NCBI RefSeq assembly: GCF_004358665.1
Contig: NZ_SMZR01000001.1
Span: forward strand, 372,001 to 436,000
Source of the DNA: Jeotgalibacillus sp. S-D1
GTDB lineage: Bacteria > Bacillota > Bacilli > Bacillales > Jeotgalibacillaceae
DNA: 64,000 nt
Direction of reading: 5' to 3'
Shown here: positions 38,909 to 47,715 of the stretch, one piece after another
How the letters are laid out: every line of letters starts with the position of its first letter
Numbering within the stretch: the first letter of the stretch is position 1
The notes under the pieces: model-generated
The model's database searches: none
What the model saw: only the letters and a program-made list of their open reading frames with translations
Told to the model about the DNA's origin: nothing
Translations under genes and position numbers: made by a program

Positions 38909-40219
38909 ATGTCTCAAGCATTTAAACGATATGAATTTAATTCTTTTATACAACAAGCGATTGAAACCCTGGGTTTTCATGAGCCTACACCTATACAAGA
39001 AAAAATGATTCCAATGATTAAAAAAGGCCAGAGCGCAATAGGACAATCTCAAACCGGTACAGGAAAAACACACGCCTACCTGCTTCCCCTTCTGGACCAG
39101 CTGGATTTAGAAAAACAGGAAGTTCAACTGGTTATTACCGCCCCAACCCGTGAACTAGCCAAACAAATTCATCATGAAGTAGCAAAAATCATAGAACATT
39201 CCACAAAAGATCTTTTAAGCAAATGTTTTGTTGGCGGAACGGATAAACAGCGTACAATTGATAAACTTAAAATTCAGCCCCAGATTGTAGTGGGTACGCC
39301 GGGCAGAATAAATGATCTTGTTAAAGAACAAGCCCTGTATGTGCATACAGCCCATGCGATAGTGATTGATGAGGCGGACCTTATGCTTGAAATGGGTTTC
39401 ATCGAAGATGTTGATCAAATTGCTGCACGTATGCCGGAAGACCTTCAAATTCTTGTTTTTTCAGCTACGATTCCTGAAAAATTAAAACCTTTCTTAAAGA
39501 AATATATGGAAAATCCTCAATACGCTCATATTGAACCTAAGCAGGTACAGGCTGAAAATATAGAGTTTGTTCTTGTGCCAAGAAAAAGCCGCAGTAAAAT
39601 TGAAGTGCTGAACGATATTTTAAACTCGATTAATCCGTATATTGCGATTGTATTTACTAATACAAAAACCAAAGCGGATGAAGTGGCAGATGCCCTTTTA
39701 TCAAAAGGTTTGAAAGTTGGGCGCGTGCACGGCGGTCTTGCAGCGCGTGAACGATCAAGAATGATGAAACAAATTCGTGACCTGGAATATCAGTATATTG
39801 TCGCAACAGACCTGGCAGCCAGAGGAATTGATATCCCGGGTGTCAGCCATGTCATAAACTTTGAATTGCCAAGCGATTTGGATTTCTTTGTTCATCGTGT
39901 CGGCAGAACAGCACGGGCCGGTCATTCAGGAGTTGCAATTACAATCTATGAGCCGACAGATGAAGATGCACTGAATCAAGTGGAGAAAAAAGGTATTACA
40001 TTCAGCCATCGCGAAGTTCGAAACGGGGAATGGGTTGAACTGACTGAAAGGCATAAACGCTCAAATCGTAAAAAGGTTGAAAATGAAACGGACGCAAAAG
40101 CTAAGTCATTAGTGCGTAAGCCGAAGAAAGTAAAACCTGGTTATAAAAAGAAGATGCAATTTAAAATGGATAAGATTAAAAAGAGAGAACGGCGTATAAA
40201 TCGCCGCAACAATGATTAA
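38909..40219 (+). CDS. cshB: DEAD-box RNA helicase CshB
   Basis: 436-residue ATP-dependent RNA helicase linked to cold growth and ribosome biogenesis (B. subtilis YqfR). The Q motif FNSFIQQAIETLGFHEPTPIQ is followed by motif I SQTGTGKTH, motif Ia PTRELA, motif II VIDEADLML (DEAD), motif III SATIP and motif VI HRVGRTARAGHSG. The C-terminal tail is strongly basic (KKVKPGYKKKMQFKMDKIKK). ATG 38909 follows AAAAGGAGTGAT. It is probably transcribed with nfo, 22 bases downstream. Confidence 0.96.
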   Translation: MSQAFKRYEFNSFIQQAIETLGFHEPTPIQEKMIPMIKKGQSAIGQSQTGTGKTHAYLLPLLDQLDLEKQEVQLVITAPTRELAKQIHHEVAKIIEHSTKDLLSKCFVGGTDKQRTIDKLKIQPQIVVGTPGRINDLVKEQALYVHTAHAIVIDEADLMLEMGFIEDVDQIAARMPEDLQILVFSATIPEKLKPFLKKYMENPQYAHIEPKQVQAENIEFVLVPRKSRSKIEVLNDILNSINPYIAIVFTNTKTKADEVADALLSKGLKVGRVHGGLAARERSRMMKQIRDLEYQYIVATDLAARGIDIPGVSHVINFELPSDLDFFVHRVGRTARAGHSGVAITIYEPTDEDALNQVEKKGITFSHREVRNGEWVELTERHKRSNRKKVENETDAKAKSLVRKPKKVKPGYKKKMQFKMDKIKKRERRINRRNND

Positions 40220-40241
40220 TCCGCAGTAAGGGGAGATCTGA

Positions 40242-41132
40242 ATGTTAAAAATAGGTTCCCATGTTTCCATGGGTGGGAAAAAGATGCTGCTTGGCTCGAG
40301 TGAGGAAGCCGTATCGTATGGTTCAACAACATTTATGATTTATACAGGCGCACCGCAAAACACGCGCAGAAAAGCAATAGAGGATTTAAATATTGAAGCA
40401 GGCACGCTTCATATGAAAGAGCATGGAATTACAGACATTGTCGTTCACGCTCCTTACATTATTAATATTGGCAATACAACTAAGCCTGAGACATTTGAAT
40501 TGGGAGTGAATTTTCTCCGTTCAGAGATTGAACGAACGGCGGCTTTGGGATCAAAACAAATCGTGTTGCATCCGGGCGCTCATGTCGGAGCCGGAGCGGA
40601 CCTTGGCATTGCAAAAATAATTGAAGGTCTGAATGAGGTAATAAGCAGAGAGCAAGAGGTTCAAATTGCCCTTGAAACAATGGCCGGAAAAGGATCGGAA
40701 TGCGGCAGAAGCTTTGAAGAACTCGCCAGGATAATTGACGGCCTAACTCACAACGAGAAAATTTCTGTGTGTTTTGATACTTGTCATACTCATGACGCAG
40801 GCTATGATATCGTTCATGATTTTGATGGGGTGCTAAATCATTTTGACAAAGTCGTTGGACTGGATAGAATTAAGGTGCTGCATATAAATGACAGCAAAAA
40901 TGTGATGGGAGCATCAAAAGACCGTCATGAGAACATCGGATTTGGCCATATAGGCTTTGAAGCGCTAAACTATATTGTCCATCATGATGTCTTTAAAGAT
41001 ATCCCGAAAATCCTGGAAACACCTTATGTGGGGGAAGATAAGAAAAATAAAAAGCCTCCATACAAACATGAAATTAATATGTTCAAAGAAAAAACGTTTA
41101 ACCCTCAATTGATAGAAGAAATCCTCAATTAA
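40242..41132 (+). CDS. nfo: Endonuclease IV (AP endonuclease)
   Basis: 296-residue TIM-barrel zinc enzyme that cleaves DNA 5' to abasic sites. Signature motifs are [13 protein letters not shown] and [26 protein letters not shown], which supply the trinuclear zinc ligands. GGGGAGA precedes the ATG. In B. subtilis Nfo is made under sigma-G for spore DNA repair; I see no clear promoter directly upstream, so it is probably read from cshB. Confidence 0.96.
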   Translation: MLKIGSHVSMGGKKMLLGSSEEAVSYGSTTFMIYTGAPQNTRRKAIEDLNIEAGTLHMKEHGITDIVVHAPYIINIGNTTKPETFELGVNFLRSEIERTAALGSKQIVLHPGAHVGAGADLGIAKIIEGLNEVISREQEVQIALETMAGKGSECGRSFEELARIIDGLTHNEKISVCFDTCHTHDAGYDIVHDFDGVLNHFDKVVGLDRIKVLHINDSKNVMGASKDRHENIGFGHIGFEALNYIVHHDVFKDIPKILETPYVGEDKKNKKPPYKHEINMFKEKTFNPQLIEEILN

Positions 41133-41307
41133 AAAAAGCTTTGAGGGAGAACTCATCGCTTGATGGGGCAAAAACATATTTTTAATGATCTGATGAAACT
41201 AGTTTGGCATTCGAAGCGCTCGTTTTAGCTAAGTGCGGGCAACCCCTGACTGACAATCACATGGTCAAGGAGAAGCGGCAAATAAGTTAATTCATTGTTA
41301 ATTGGCT

Positions 41308-41338
41308 GAAGCTGTGAGAGACCACTCACAGCTTATTT
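41308..41338 (+). terminator. Hairpin at the convergent nfo/yqfT-like junction
   Basis: GCTGTGAG at 41311-41318 pairs with CTCACAGC at 41325-41332, followed by TTATTTTC. It overlaps the stop codon of the reverse-strand gene. The roughly 175 bases before it show nothing else. Confidence 0.55.
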
Positions 41339-41592
41339 TCATGTAAAAACGTCTGCACGATATTATCTAATTTTCGCGCCCGGCTCGTGCCGATAATGCC
41401 TTCCACTTTTTTAAACAGAACAGTTCTTTCCTTTTCATTAAAAAAATCAATTTTCTCCTGTTTGATAAGCCGCGCCAGCATTTCACTTTCCCGTGTACTC
41501 AAGGCAAGTTCAAAAGGAGCTGCATAGCGCCGTAATTCTTCAGCTGTAATTTGATGCAATTTTGCATTGACGAAAGTTTGAAGCCATTTCAT
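41326..41592 (-). CDS. yqfT: Small conserved protein, YqfT/DUF2624-like
   Basis: 88 residues, helical, with no membrane segment or enzyme motif. The sequence MKWLQTFVNAKLHQITAEEL leads into helices rich in Leu, Glu and Arg. It is the only gene between nfo and the zinc transporter and is at the place of B. subtilis yqfT. The family assignment rests on synteny and general look; the function is unknown. GGAGG on the reverse strand is about 9 bases before the ATG. Confidence 0.75.
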   Translation of the reverse strand: MKWLQTFVNAKLHQITAEELRRYAAPFELALSTRESEMLARLIKQEKIDFFNEKERTVLFKKVEGIIGTSRARKLDNIVQTFLHENKL

Positions 41593-41656
41593 GTCAATCG
41601 CCTCCTACGACACTGTATGCAAGGGAGGGAATGATGGTGAGCGGGAAATCAAATGT

Positions 41657-41685
41657 TTTACTTTCAGTCTGGAAATGTGTATACT
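41657..41685 (+). promoter_or_regulatory. Promoter of the zinc ABC transporter operon
   Basis: TTTACT at 41657-41662 and TATACT at 41680-41685, spacer 17 bases. The predicted start near 41692 lies just before a Zur-box-like sequence. Confidence 0.65.
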
Positions 41686-41696
41686 CAGTAGTTGTT

Positions 41697-41717
41697 AAAT
41701 CGGAACCATTCTTGTTC
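41697..41717 (+). promoter_or_regulatory. Candidate Zur box
   Basis: The left half AAATCGGAA matches 8 of 9-10 positions of the B. subtilis Zur consensus half-site AAATCGTAAT, and the centre ATT is conserved. The right half is degenerate (about 13 of 20 positions in all). Its place just after the transcription start of a Zn transporter next to zur supports it. Confidence 0.45.
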
Positions 41718-41732
41718 GAAAGGGATGTTAGT

Positions 41733-42509
41733 ATGGCATCATCCAATATAATAGAATTAAAAAATGTTAATTATCGATATGATCGAGATTTTGTACTTAC
41801 AAATATAAATCTGGCCATTCCCCAAGGTGCTTTTCTTGGCATCGTGGGGCCGAATGGATCGGGGAAGTCAACGTTATTAAAAATAATACTTGGTTTGTTA
41901 AAACCCCGTGAAGGGAAAGTTGTTTTATTTGATCAGGCGCAAGCTAAATTTCGTGAATGGGAACGGATTGGCTACGTCTCTCAAAAGGCCAATGCTTTTA
42001 ATACCGGATTCCCTGCCACAGTTTATGAAGTAGTCGCAAGCGGTTTAACAAAAAAAACCGGACTGTTTCATATGATCGGAAAAAAAAGACGCCCTCAAAT
42101 TGAGAAAGCGATAAAAGCAGTAAGCATGGAAAACTTTATGGACAGAAACATTGGTGAATTATCAGGAGGACAGCAGCAGAGAGTGTTCATCGCAAGAGCC
42201 ATTGTAAGCGAGCCGGATATTTTGATTTTGGATGAACCTACTGTAGGTGTTGACTCAAAAAATGTTCAAACCTTTTATGATATGCTTGATCACCTTAATA
42301 AAAAATTAGGAATTACTTTGGTGCTGGTTACTCATGATATTGGAACGATTACGAATAAAGTAACGCATGTGGCTTGTTTAAATAATACCTTGCACTTTCA
42401 TGGCAGCACGGCGGATTTTGAACAGGTCAAAGATCAGGAGCTGTCTCAGTTTTATGGACATGACGTACAGCGTCTGCATCATGATCATGCGCATGAGGGC
42501 TCATTATGA
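41733..42509 (+). CDS. znuC: Zinc ABC transporter ATP-binding protein (ZnuC/AdcC)
   Basis: 258-residue ATPase of a metal ABC importer. Walker A is GPNGSGKST, the signature is LSGGQQQRV, Walker B is ILILDEPTVGVD, and the H-loop is VTHDIG. The C-terminus is His-rich (HDVQRLHHDHAHE), a common feature of zinc systems. I chose ATG 41733, with AAAGGGA 7 bases upstream; earlier in-frame starts lie in the promoter. The four-base overlap with the permease and zur just downstream define the operon znuC-znuB-zur. No substrate-binding lipoprotein gene is adjacent. Confidence 0.93.
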   Translation: MASSNIIELKNVNYRYDRDFVLTNINLAIPQGAFLGIVGPNGSGKSTLLKIILGLLKPREGKVVLFDQAQAKFREWERIGYVSQKANAFNTGFPATVYEVVASGLTKKTGLFHMIGKKRRPQIEKAIKAVSMENFMDRNIGELSGGQQQRVFIARAIVSEPDILILDEPTVGVDSKNVQTFYDMLDHLNKKLGITLVLVTHDIGTITNKVTHVACLNNTLHFHGSTADFEQVKDQELSQFYGHDVQRLHHDHAHEGSL

Positions 42510-43345
42510 TACAAGCGATTTTTCAATATGAATTTTTACAGAATGCATTTTTAACCGGGCTTATTATTGGAGTAATCGCCCCTTTGCTTGGAGCTTTTAT
42601 TGTTGTGCGCAGGCTTTCATTAATTGCTGATGCACTGAGCCATGTTACTTTATCTGGTATTGCTGCAAGTTTGTTTTTAAGCAAAAGTGTCGTGATGTTT
42701 AATGGGCTGAATCCGCTTTGGATGGGGATGACTTTTTCTGTTATTGGTTCTTTATTTATAGAGCGCCTCAGAACCGTCTATAAACATTATCAGGAACTGG
42801 CCATTCCAATTATTTTGTCCGGCGGCATCGGAATTGGCGTAATTTTTATTTCATTGGCAGATGGTTTTAATACTGATTTATTCAGCTACTTGTTTGGGAG
42901 TGTCAGCGCAGTCAGCCGGGACGATTTATGGCTTATTCTAGGAATCGCAATTGTGGTCCTATCACTGGTAATAATTCTTTATAAAGAACTATTTCTGTTA
43001 TCGTTTGACGAGGAATTTGGAAAAGCATCTGGATTGCCTGCCAAAGCGCTCCATTTAATTTTTATGGTTATGGTTGCTTTAGTTATAGCAGCATCTATGA
43101 GGATTGTCGGAATTCTTTTGGTTTCATCTCTTATGACTTTGCCGGTTGCAGCAGCTATGAGGATCGCCAGAGGATTTAAACAAACCATCTTTTTCTCCAT
43201 CCTTTTTGGTGAACTGGCTGTCATTGCTGGATTATTTAGTGCGTTTTATCTTGATCTAGCTCCGGGAGGTACGATCGTTGTATCGTCAATCTTGCTATTA
43301 CTTTTAGCCATTGCTTTAAAAAAATGGCAAGTCATGCGAAAATAG
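42506..43345 (+). CDS. znuB: Zinc ABC transporter permease (ZnuB/AdcB)
   Basis: 279-residue ABC-3 family permease with about eight hydrophobic segments. The N-terminus has the family motif RRLSLIADALSHVTLSGIA, and the cytoplasmic coupling region reads EEFGKASGLPAKAL. It overlaps znuC by four bases (ATGA) and is 18 bases before zur. The metal is inferred from the zur linkage and the His-rich partner; manganese importers of the same family cannot be excluded from the permease alone. Confidence 0.93.
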   Translation: MIQAIFQYEFLQNAFLTGLIIGVIAPLLGAFIVVRRLSLIADALSHVTLSGIAASLFLSKSVVMFNGLNPLWMGMTFSVIGSLFIERLRTVYKHYQELAIPIILSGGIGIGVIFISLADGFNTDLFSYLFGSVSAVSRDDLWLILGIAIVVLSLVIILYKELFLLSFDEEFGKASGLPAKALHLIFMVMVALVIAASMRIVGILLVSSLMTLPVAAAMRIARGFKQTIFFSILFGELAVIAGLFSAFYLDLAPGGTIVVSSILLLLLAIALKKWQVMRK

Positions 43346-43363
43346 GATTGGGGTGATAAGAGA

Positions 43364-43780
43364 ATGAATGTTACAAATGCAATGCAGCTGTTAAAGGATA
43401 GAGGGTATAAACATACCGGTAAACGTGAATTTATGCTTGATCTATTCGCGCATCATGATCGGTATATGACAGCACGGGAAGTGCTTGAAGCCATGAACAA
43501 TGATTTTAAAGGATTAAGCTTTGACACAATATACCGAAATTTGTCACTGTTTGTAGAGCTGGGGATTCTTGAGGAAACGGAACTCTCAGGCGAAAAACAT
43601 TTCCGGTTTACATGTACAAGCCATCATCACCATCATCATTTTATTTGCATGGCATGTGGGAAAACAAAAGAAATCCATACCTGTCCAATGATCAACTTAA
43701 GTGAAAACCTTAACGGATATGATGTATCGGGTCATAAATTTGAAATATACGGCACATGCCCATCCTGTCAGGTGCAATAA
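43364..43780 (+). CDS. zur: Zinc uptake regulator Zur (Fur family)
   Basis: 138-residue metalloregulator. The winged helix contains [22 protein letters not shown] run of six histidines precedes [15 protein letters not shown], and the structural zinc site is formed by CMAC and CPSC at the C-terminus. It represses zinc uptake genes when zinc is bound and, being in the operon it should control, would be autoregulated. In B. subtilis zur (yqfV) has the same chromosomal position. Confidence 0.94.
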   Translation: MNVTNAMQLLKDRGYKHTGKREFMLDLFAHHDRYMTAREVLEAMNNDFKGLSFDTIYRNLSLFVELGILEETELSGEKHFRFTCTSHHHHHHFICMACGKTKEIHTCPMINLSENLNGYDVSGHKFEIYGTCPSCQVQ

Positions 43781-43818
43781 AAAGGATCCCCTTCTTTTAC
43801 AGAAGAGGATCTTTTTTA
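43779..43818. terminator. Bidirectional terminator between zur and yqfW
   Basis: AAAAAGGATC with CCTTCT pairs with AGAAG and GATCTTTTTT; A- and T-tracts serve both strands. Confidence 0.85.
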
Positions 43819-44391
43819 TTTTGCTTTATTAAGCCATTGGTTGACCCATTGTTTTGCCTCAAGCCAGTTTTGAACCCGAATAACTCCCTCAGGTGTTGCC
43901 TCGCGATTGTATGGTGTATCAAACAAGATAACAGGGATATCGCACTCCTCATGGATCATGACGGCATTATCATGTTTGTCCTCAAAAAAAATATCCACAT
44001 TATATCTCTTAGCTGTTTTTACTTTATCGTGAGATCCGATTAATTCAATATGATCATAATTAATTCCTTTATCCTTAAACCACTCTGTTGTAAGTTCAAA
44101 ATGCTTTTCATTCCTTGCGCTGATAAAAAAAAGTTCATGATCTGTTTTCCACTGCTTTAAAATTTTATCTGCATGTTCAACCACAGGTGAAGAAGAATAA
44201 ATGACTGGTTCTGCTTCAAGAAACCAGTCAGAAAATGTATCGGGTGAAATATCAGGCAATGCTTTTGTTAAGTCATATTCCTTTAAATCCTCTAAGGATA
44301 ATGAGCGGTTAAACTCTTCATTGATAAAAGGAATTAAAGATGTGGGACAAGTGACTGTGCCATCAATATCAATACCAAATCGTTTAGTCAT
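43816..44391 (-). CDS. yqfW: 5' nucleotidase / HAD-superfamily phosphatase YqfW
   Basis: 191-residue HAD hydrolase of the NT5C (5'(3')-deoxyribonucleotidase) group. HAD motif 1 is GIDIDGTV with the nucleophilic aspartate, motif 2 is FISARNE, and motif 4 is IFFEDKHDNAV. The substrate is not known. ATG 44391 is chosen because AAAGGAG lies about 9 bases upstream on the reverse strand. It is convergent with zur and corresponds to B. subtilis yqfW. Confidence 0.9.
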   Translation of the reverse strand: MTKRFGIDIDGTVTCPTSLIPFINEEFNRSLSLEDLKEYDLTKALPDISPDTFSDWFLEAEPVIYSSSPVVEHADKILKQWKTDHELFFISARNEKHFELTTEWFKDKGINYDHIELIGSHDKVKTAKRYNVDIFFEDKHDNAVMIHEECDIPVILFDTPYNREATPEGVIRVQNWLEAKQWVNQWLNKAK

Positions 44392-44521
44392 GCTGCAAAA
44401 CTCCTTTAACTTTGTTATGTAAGTGTACCATAAGAAGGAAGGCAAAAAAATTACCATAGGTAACGCAGTTAAATTCGCACATACTAAGCATGCCCAAAAG
44501 GCAGGAAAGGAGGGGACGTGA

Positions 44522-44881
44522 ATGTATGAAGAAGAAAAAAATCAAACGGGCTTGGAAAAGAATGATCAAAGAACTTCCTATGACGAAGAGATGGCCAATG
44601 AGCTGGCCCAAGTAGTAAGTGTCGATCAGTCTTATACTAATGATGATGAACCTGCAAGAGATGGAAAAATTGCGAATACAAACAAGGGAACATGGTTAGG
44701 CATTGCCTCATTAATTGTGGGGATCATTGCTTTATTTACTTCTCCTGTATTATTTGGAATAATCGCCATTATTCTTGGGTTTATTGCCAGAAAATCCGGA
44801 AGCACTACTGCCGGAAGCTGGGGAATTGTGCTTGGAGCAGTTTCCATTATTTTTGGTATTATGTTGATCCCATTTTTTTAA
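44522..44881 (+). CDS. yqfX: Small membrane protein YqfX
   Basis: 119 residues. An acidic, Asp/Glu/Asn-rich cytoplasmic N-terminus of about 55 residues precedes two membrane segments (about 57-88 and 97-119) separated by a short basic loop (ARKSGSTTAG). The pattern is that of DUF4190-like proteins. No function can be assigned. AAAGGAGGGGACGTG precedes the ATG. It stands alone between divergent yqfW and convergent ispG, in the same place as B. subtilis yqfX. Confidence 0.82.
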   Translation: MYEEEKNQTGLEKNDQRTSYDEEMANELAQVVSVDQSYTNDDEPARDGKIANTNKGTWLGIASLIVGIIALFTSPVLFGIIAIILGFIARKSGSTTAGSWGIVLGAVSIIFGIMLIPFF

Positions 44882-44983
44882 ATAAAAACTCTGTAAAACC
44901 TGGCTGTTGGTTTCTGGCATGCCGGTTGCTTTCCTTGGGTGTGACGGGGAGATTTTAATGGCATAGGGCTGTTAATGAATGCA

Positions 44984-45024
44984 AAAAAAATCGGACCGGC
45001 ACAATGTTGTGTCGGGTCCGATTC
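44984..45024 (-). terminator. Terminator of ispG
   Basis: On the reverse strand AATCGGACCC and GGTCCGATT with an inner GACACAA/TTGTGCC stem form a strong hairpin, followed by eight T. Confidence 0.88.
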
Positions 45025-45036
45025 ACTATTTACGAC

Positions 45037-46152
45037 TTAGGATAAGGCAGCTGCTTCAGCTTCTTCACGCTGTTTGCGGTAGTGTTCCTCAGCAAGCTTA
45101 TCAATTTCTACTTTTAATTCATCCACCATTGTCTCTTCAGGAACTTTGCGAACGGTTTTGCCTTTCATAAAGAGAAGCCCTTCGCCTCTGGCGCCGGCAA
45201 TTCCGATGTCTGCTTCACGCGCCTCACCGGGTCCGTTAACCGCACACCCAAGTACAGCAACTTTAATAGGTGCTTTAATTGTAGAGATATATTCCTCCAC
45301 TTCATTGGCAATTGATATCAGATCAATTTCAATTCTTCCACAGGTAGGGCAGGAAATTAGGGTTGCAGCATTGGAAGAAAGTCCAAATGATTTTAATAAT
45401 TCTCTGGCTACTTTTACTTCCTCGACAGGATCAGCACTTAATGAAATACGAAGTGTGTTCCCTATACCCTTGCTCATAATTGCTCCCAGTCCTGCAGCAC
45501 TTTTTACTGTACCTGCAAAAAGCGTGCCTGATTCTGTAATTCCAAGGTGAAGCGGGTAATCGAAAGCTTTAGCGGCTTTTTCATACGCTTCAATAGCTAA
45601 ATTAACATCGGATGCCTTCATTGAGACAATAATGTCATGGAAATCTAAATCTTCCAGAATTTTAATATGATGCAAAGCACTCTCTACCATCCCGTCAGCA
45701 GTCGGGTACCCGTACTTTTCTACAATTTTTCTTTCAAGGCTTCCGGCATTAACGCCAATTCGAATCGGGATATTTTTAGCTTTAGCAGCTTTCACCACTG
45801 CTTCCACCTTTTCACGCCGCCCGATATTCCCCGGATTAATACGGATTTTATCAGCTCCGCCCTCAATGGCTTTTAGGGCAAGCTTGTAATCAAAGTGAAT
45901 ATCCACTACAAGAGGAATATTAATTTGTCTTTTAATATCAGCAATTGCGTCTGCTGCACGTTCATCAGGACATGCAACACGTACAATTTGGCATCCAGCT
46001 TCTTCTAAGCGATGGATCTCTGCTACCGTTGCTTCCACATCATGTGTTTTTGTGGTTGTCATGCTTTGGATAAATAGTTCATCACTGCCACCAATGGTCA
46101 GGTCGCCAACTTTGACTGGTCGTGTTTTTGAACGATGTATAATGTCACCCAA
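45037..46152 (-). CDS. ispG: 4-hydroxy-3-methylbut-2-en-1-yl diphosphate synthase IspG
   Basis: 371-residue Fe-S enzyme that makes HMBPP in the MEP pathway, one step before IspH. The TIM-barrel half includes [12 protein letters not shown] and RINPGNIG. The cluster-binding half has CPTCGR and [11 protein letters not shown] with the three cysteines and the catalytic Glu. The start is TTG at 46152 ([16 protein letters not shown]), about 10 bases after AGGGAG. No in-frame ATG or GTG gives the family N-terminus. Confidence 0.96.
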   Translation of the reverse strand: MGDIIHRSKTRPVKVGDLTIGGSDELFIQSMTTTKTHDVEATVAEIHRLEEAGCQIVRVACPDERAADAIADIKRQINIPLVVDIHFDYKLALKAIEGGADKIRINPGNIGRREKVEAVVKAAKAKNIPIRIGVNAGSLERKIVEKYGYPTADGMVESALHHIKILEDLDFHDIIVSMKASDVNLAIEAYEKAAKAFDYPLHLGITESGTLFAGTVKSAAGLGAIMSKGIGNTLRISLSADPVEEVKVARELLKSFGLSSNAATLISCPTCGRIEIDLISIANEVEEYISTIKAPIKVAVLGCAVNGPGEAREADIGIAGARGEGLLFMKGKTVRKVPEETMVDELKVEIDKLAEEHYRKQREEAEAAALS

Positions 46153-46259
46153 GTGTCATTCGCTCCCTTATAATTTACTTGCTAGTATATTGTAGTTGAA
46201 TCTTCTTCATTTTAACAGTGTTCAATCGCAGTTGACAAGAAATAGGCAAGTGCAGCATG

Positions 46260-46550
46260 TTATTTAGGGGCAGGCAGCAAATATCGTTCTCCTGCAATAA
46301 TCTTTTGAGGAGGAATGCCGTTTAAGGCAGAAAATTCATAAGACAATTGATCGATATTAAAGCTTGCCGGAAGAAGATCATGCCGCTTTAATAATACAAG
46401 CAGGGAATCGCCTGGTTTCGCGATAACTTCCAACGCGCCTGAATCTATTTCTTCATGAGCTGAATCACTGGTTATTGTGCCTTTTGTAAAATCGGTATAG
46501 CAAATAAAAGCAATTAAAGCTGTCAATAATATGCACATCAGCTTTTTCAT
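46260..46550 (-). CDS. yqfZ: Secreted or anchored LysM-like protein YqfZ
   Basis: 96 residues. An N-terminal signal or anchor (MKKLMCILLTALIAFICY) leads into a LysM-like domain (KPGDSLLVLLKRHDLLPASF to AGERYLLPAP). LysM domains bind peptidoglycan. The ATG at 46550 has GAGGTGG 6 bases upstream. It lies upstream of ispG on the same strand, as B. subtilis yqfZ does, with a 107-base gap. Confidence 0.82.
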   Translation of the reverse strand: MKKLMCILLTALIAFICYTDFTKGTITSDSAHEEIDSGALEVIAKPGDSLLVLLKRHDLLPASFNIDQLSYEFSALNGIPPQKIIAGERYLLPAPK

Positions 46551-46638
46551 ATAAGCCACCTCATTAAATTCGATTTCACACAAATCATATGAAAGATCAA
46601 ATTTAATAGAACTAAAATCCCTTTTGTCATTTCTTATA

Positions 46639-46684
46639 AAAAAAAAACACCCTCGCAGAATGCCAGGATGCTTTTTTAAAAGGG
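46639..46684. terminator. Terminator after the DUF1189 gene
   Basis: CACCCTCGC and GCCAGGATGC arms form a stem (with G-U pairs) between an A-run and a T-run, so it may work on both strands. Confidence 0.7.
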
Positions 46685-47461
46685 CTATGCCAGACGCTTC
46701 TTTTTTGCAGGAATTTCTTTAATGGCAAGATACAGAATGATACTTACAACAAGCCAGTTAACCAAATTAGCTGCAGGAATCGTAGAACCGATTAAAGGCA
46801 CAATCATGAAAAAGATGGTGGGCAAGGTCATACTGTATGCTGCAAGGCGGAAACTGTGCCTGTAAGAAAGTCTTTTTTCAAGCGTTTTTGCAAAGAGCTG
46901 TCCGACTGCCGCAAAGATAAACACCTTGATTAAAAGCAAGCCGATTGATATGACAAACATGATAAAGAAAATGACTGAGTAAATAATTATTTTCGCGCCA
47001 TCCAGCGAGGACAGCAGGGAGGCAATACCATCAGTACTGAACGTAATGCCGGTAAACATTGAATAAGGGTATTCCTGAATGTTAGGTCCTGTTGAAACAA
47101 CTGCATGGTCCTTGAGCAGTGCTATTGTATTATGGCGGTTGCGGATATCTCCGGGCTCGATTTCTCCTGTATCATCAATGATCACAGTAAAACCGGAGCT
47201 TCTTGCAGTGACCGGTTCATCACTTTGAGATACCAGCCTTCCTTCCTGCACTTCAAAATCAGGAAGTTCGTTTAACAGTAAATTTTCGCCTTCTGAAAAT
47301 ATTGAGGAACCAAGTTGTGTAACCTGGACCATAACGGGTACTAGAGAAACTAGTGCTAAAATAAATAGAAACAGAATTGTCTTGCCTATTCCCTGGAATC
47401 GGAAGGCTGCAATATCCTTTGGTGAATACAAGCTTTTCCATAGCTGCTTAAAAACGTTCAT
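46685..47461 (-). CDS. DUF1189 family membrane protein
   Basis: 258 residues. The N-terminus NVFKQLWKSLYSPKDIAAFRFQGIGK is the family signature. One membrane segment near residues 28-48 is followed by an extracytoplasmic domain of about 100 residues with beta-rich sequence, then three or four membrane segments between about 155 and 250. DUF1189 proteins in B. subtilis lie in the same yqgA-yqgB area; no biochemical role is known. ATG 47461 follows AGGAGGGTT. It is divergent from the Na/Pi cotransporter gene. Confidence 0.82.
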   Translation of the reverse strand: MNVFKQLWKSLYSPKDIAAFRFQGIGKTILFLFILALVSLVPVMVQVTQLGSSIFSEGENLLLNELPDFEVQEGRLVSQSDEPVTARSSGFTVIIDDTGEIEPGDIRNRHNTIALLKDHAVVSTGPNIQEYPYSMFTGITFSTDGIASLLSSLDGAKIIIYSVIFFIMFVISIGLLLIKVFIFAAVGQLFAKTLEKRLSYRHSFRLAAYSMTLPTIFFMIVPLIGSTIPAANLVNWLVVSIILYLAIKEIPAKKKRLA

Positions 47462-47570
47462 GAATGGTGAACCCTCCTGAGATAAAAAATTACCTTTATT
47501 CATTGTAATCGTGGGGAAGGCTGCACCACAAGTTAAATATCTAATTACGATGGTTGAATCTTCAATCATT

Positions 47571-47608
47571 TGTAACATTTCTGTAACATAAATGCCCGAA
47601 TATTAACC
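47571..47608 (+). promoter_or_regulatory. TGTAACA direct repeats upstream of the phosphate cotransporter
   Basis: TGTAACA occurs at 47571 and 47582, exactly 11 bases apart, with TTAACC at 47603. The spacing is that of PhoP boxes, but the third unit is off register and the site is more than 50 bases upstream of the likely promoter (TTTACT 47634-47639, TAATAA 47657-47662). Confidence 0.3.
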
Positions 47609-47715
47609 AATTGTAAATTTTCGCATTTACCTCTTTACTTCATGCACTAAAAGAATTAATAATTGTAGAGGGTTTTCAAGAAATATGTCTAAATATGTTG
47701 ACAGGGGTTGAAGAA

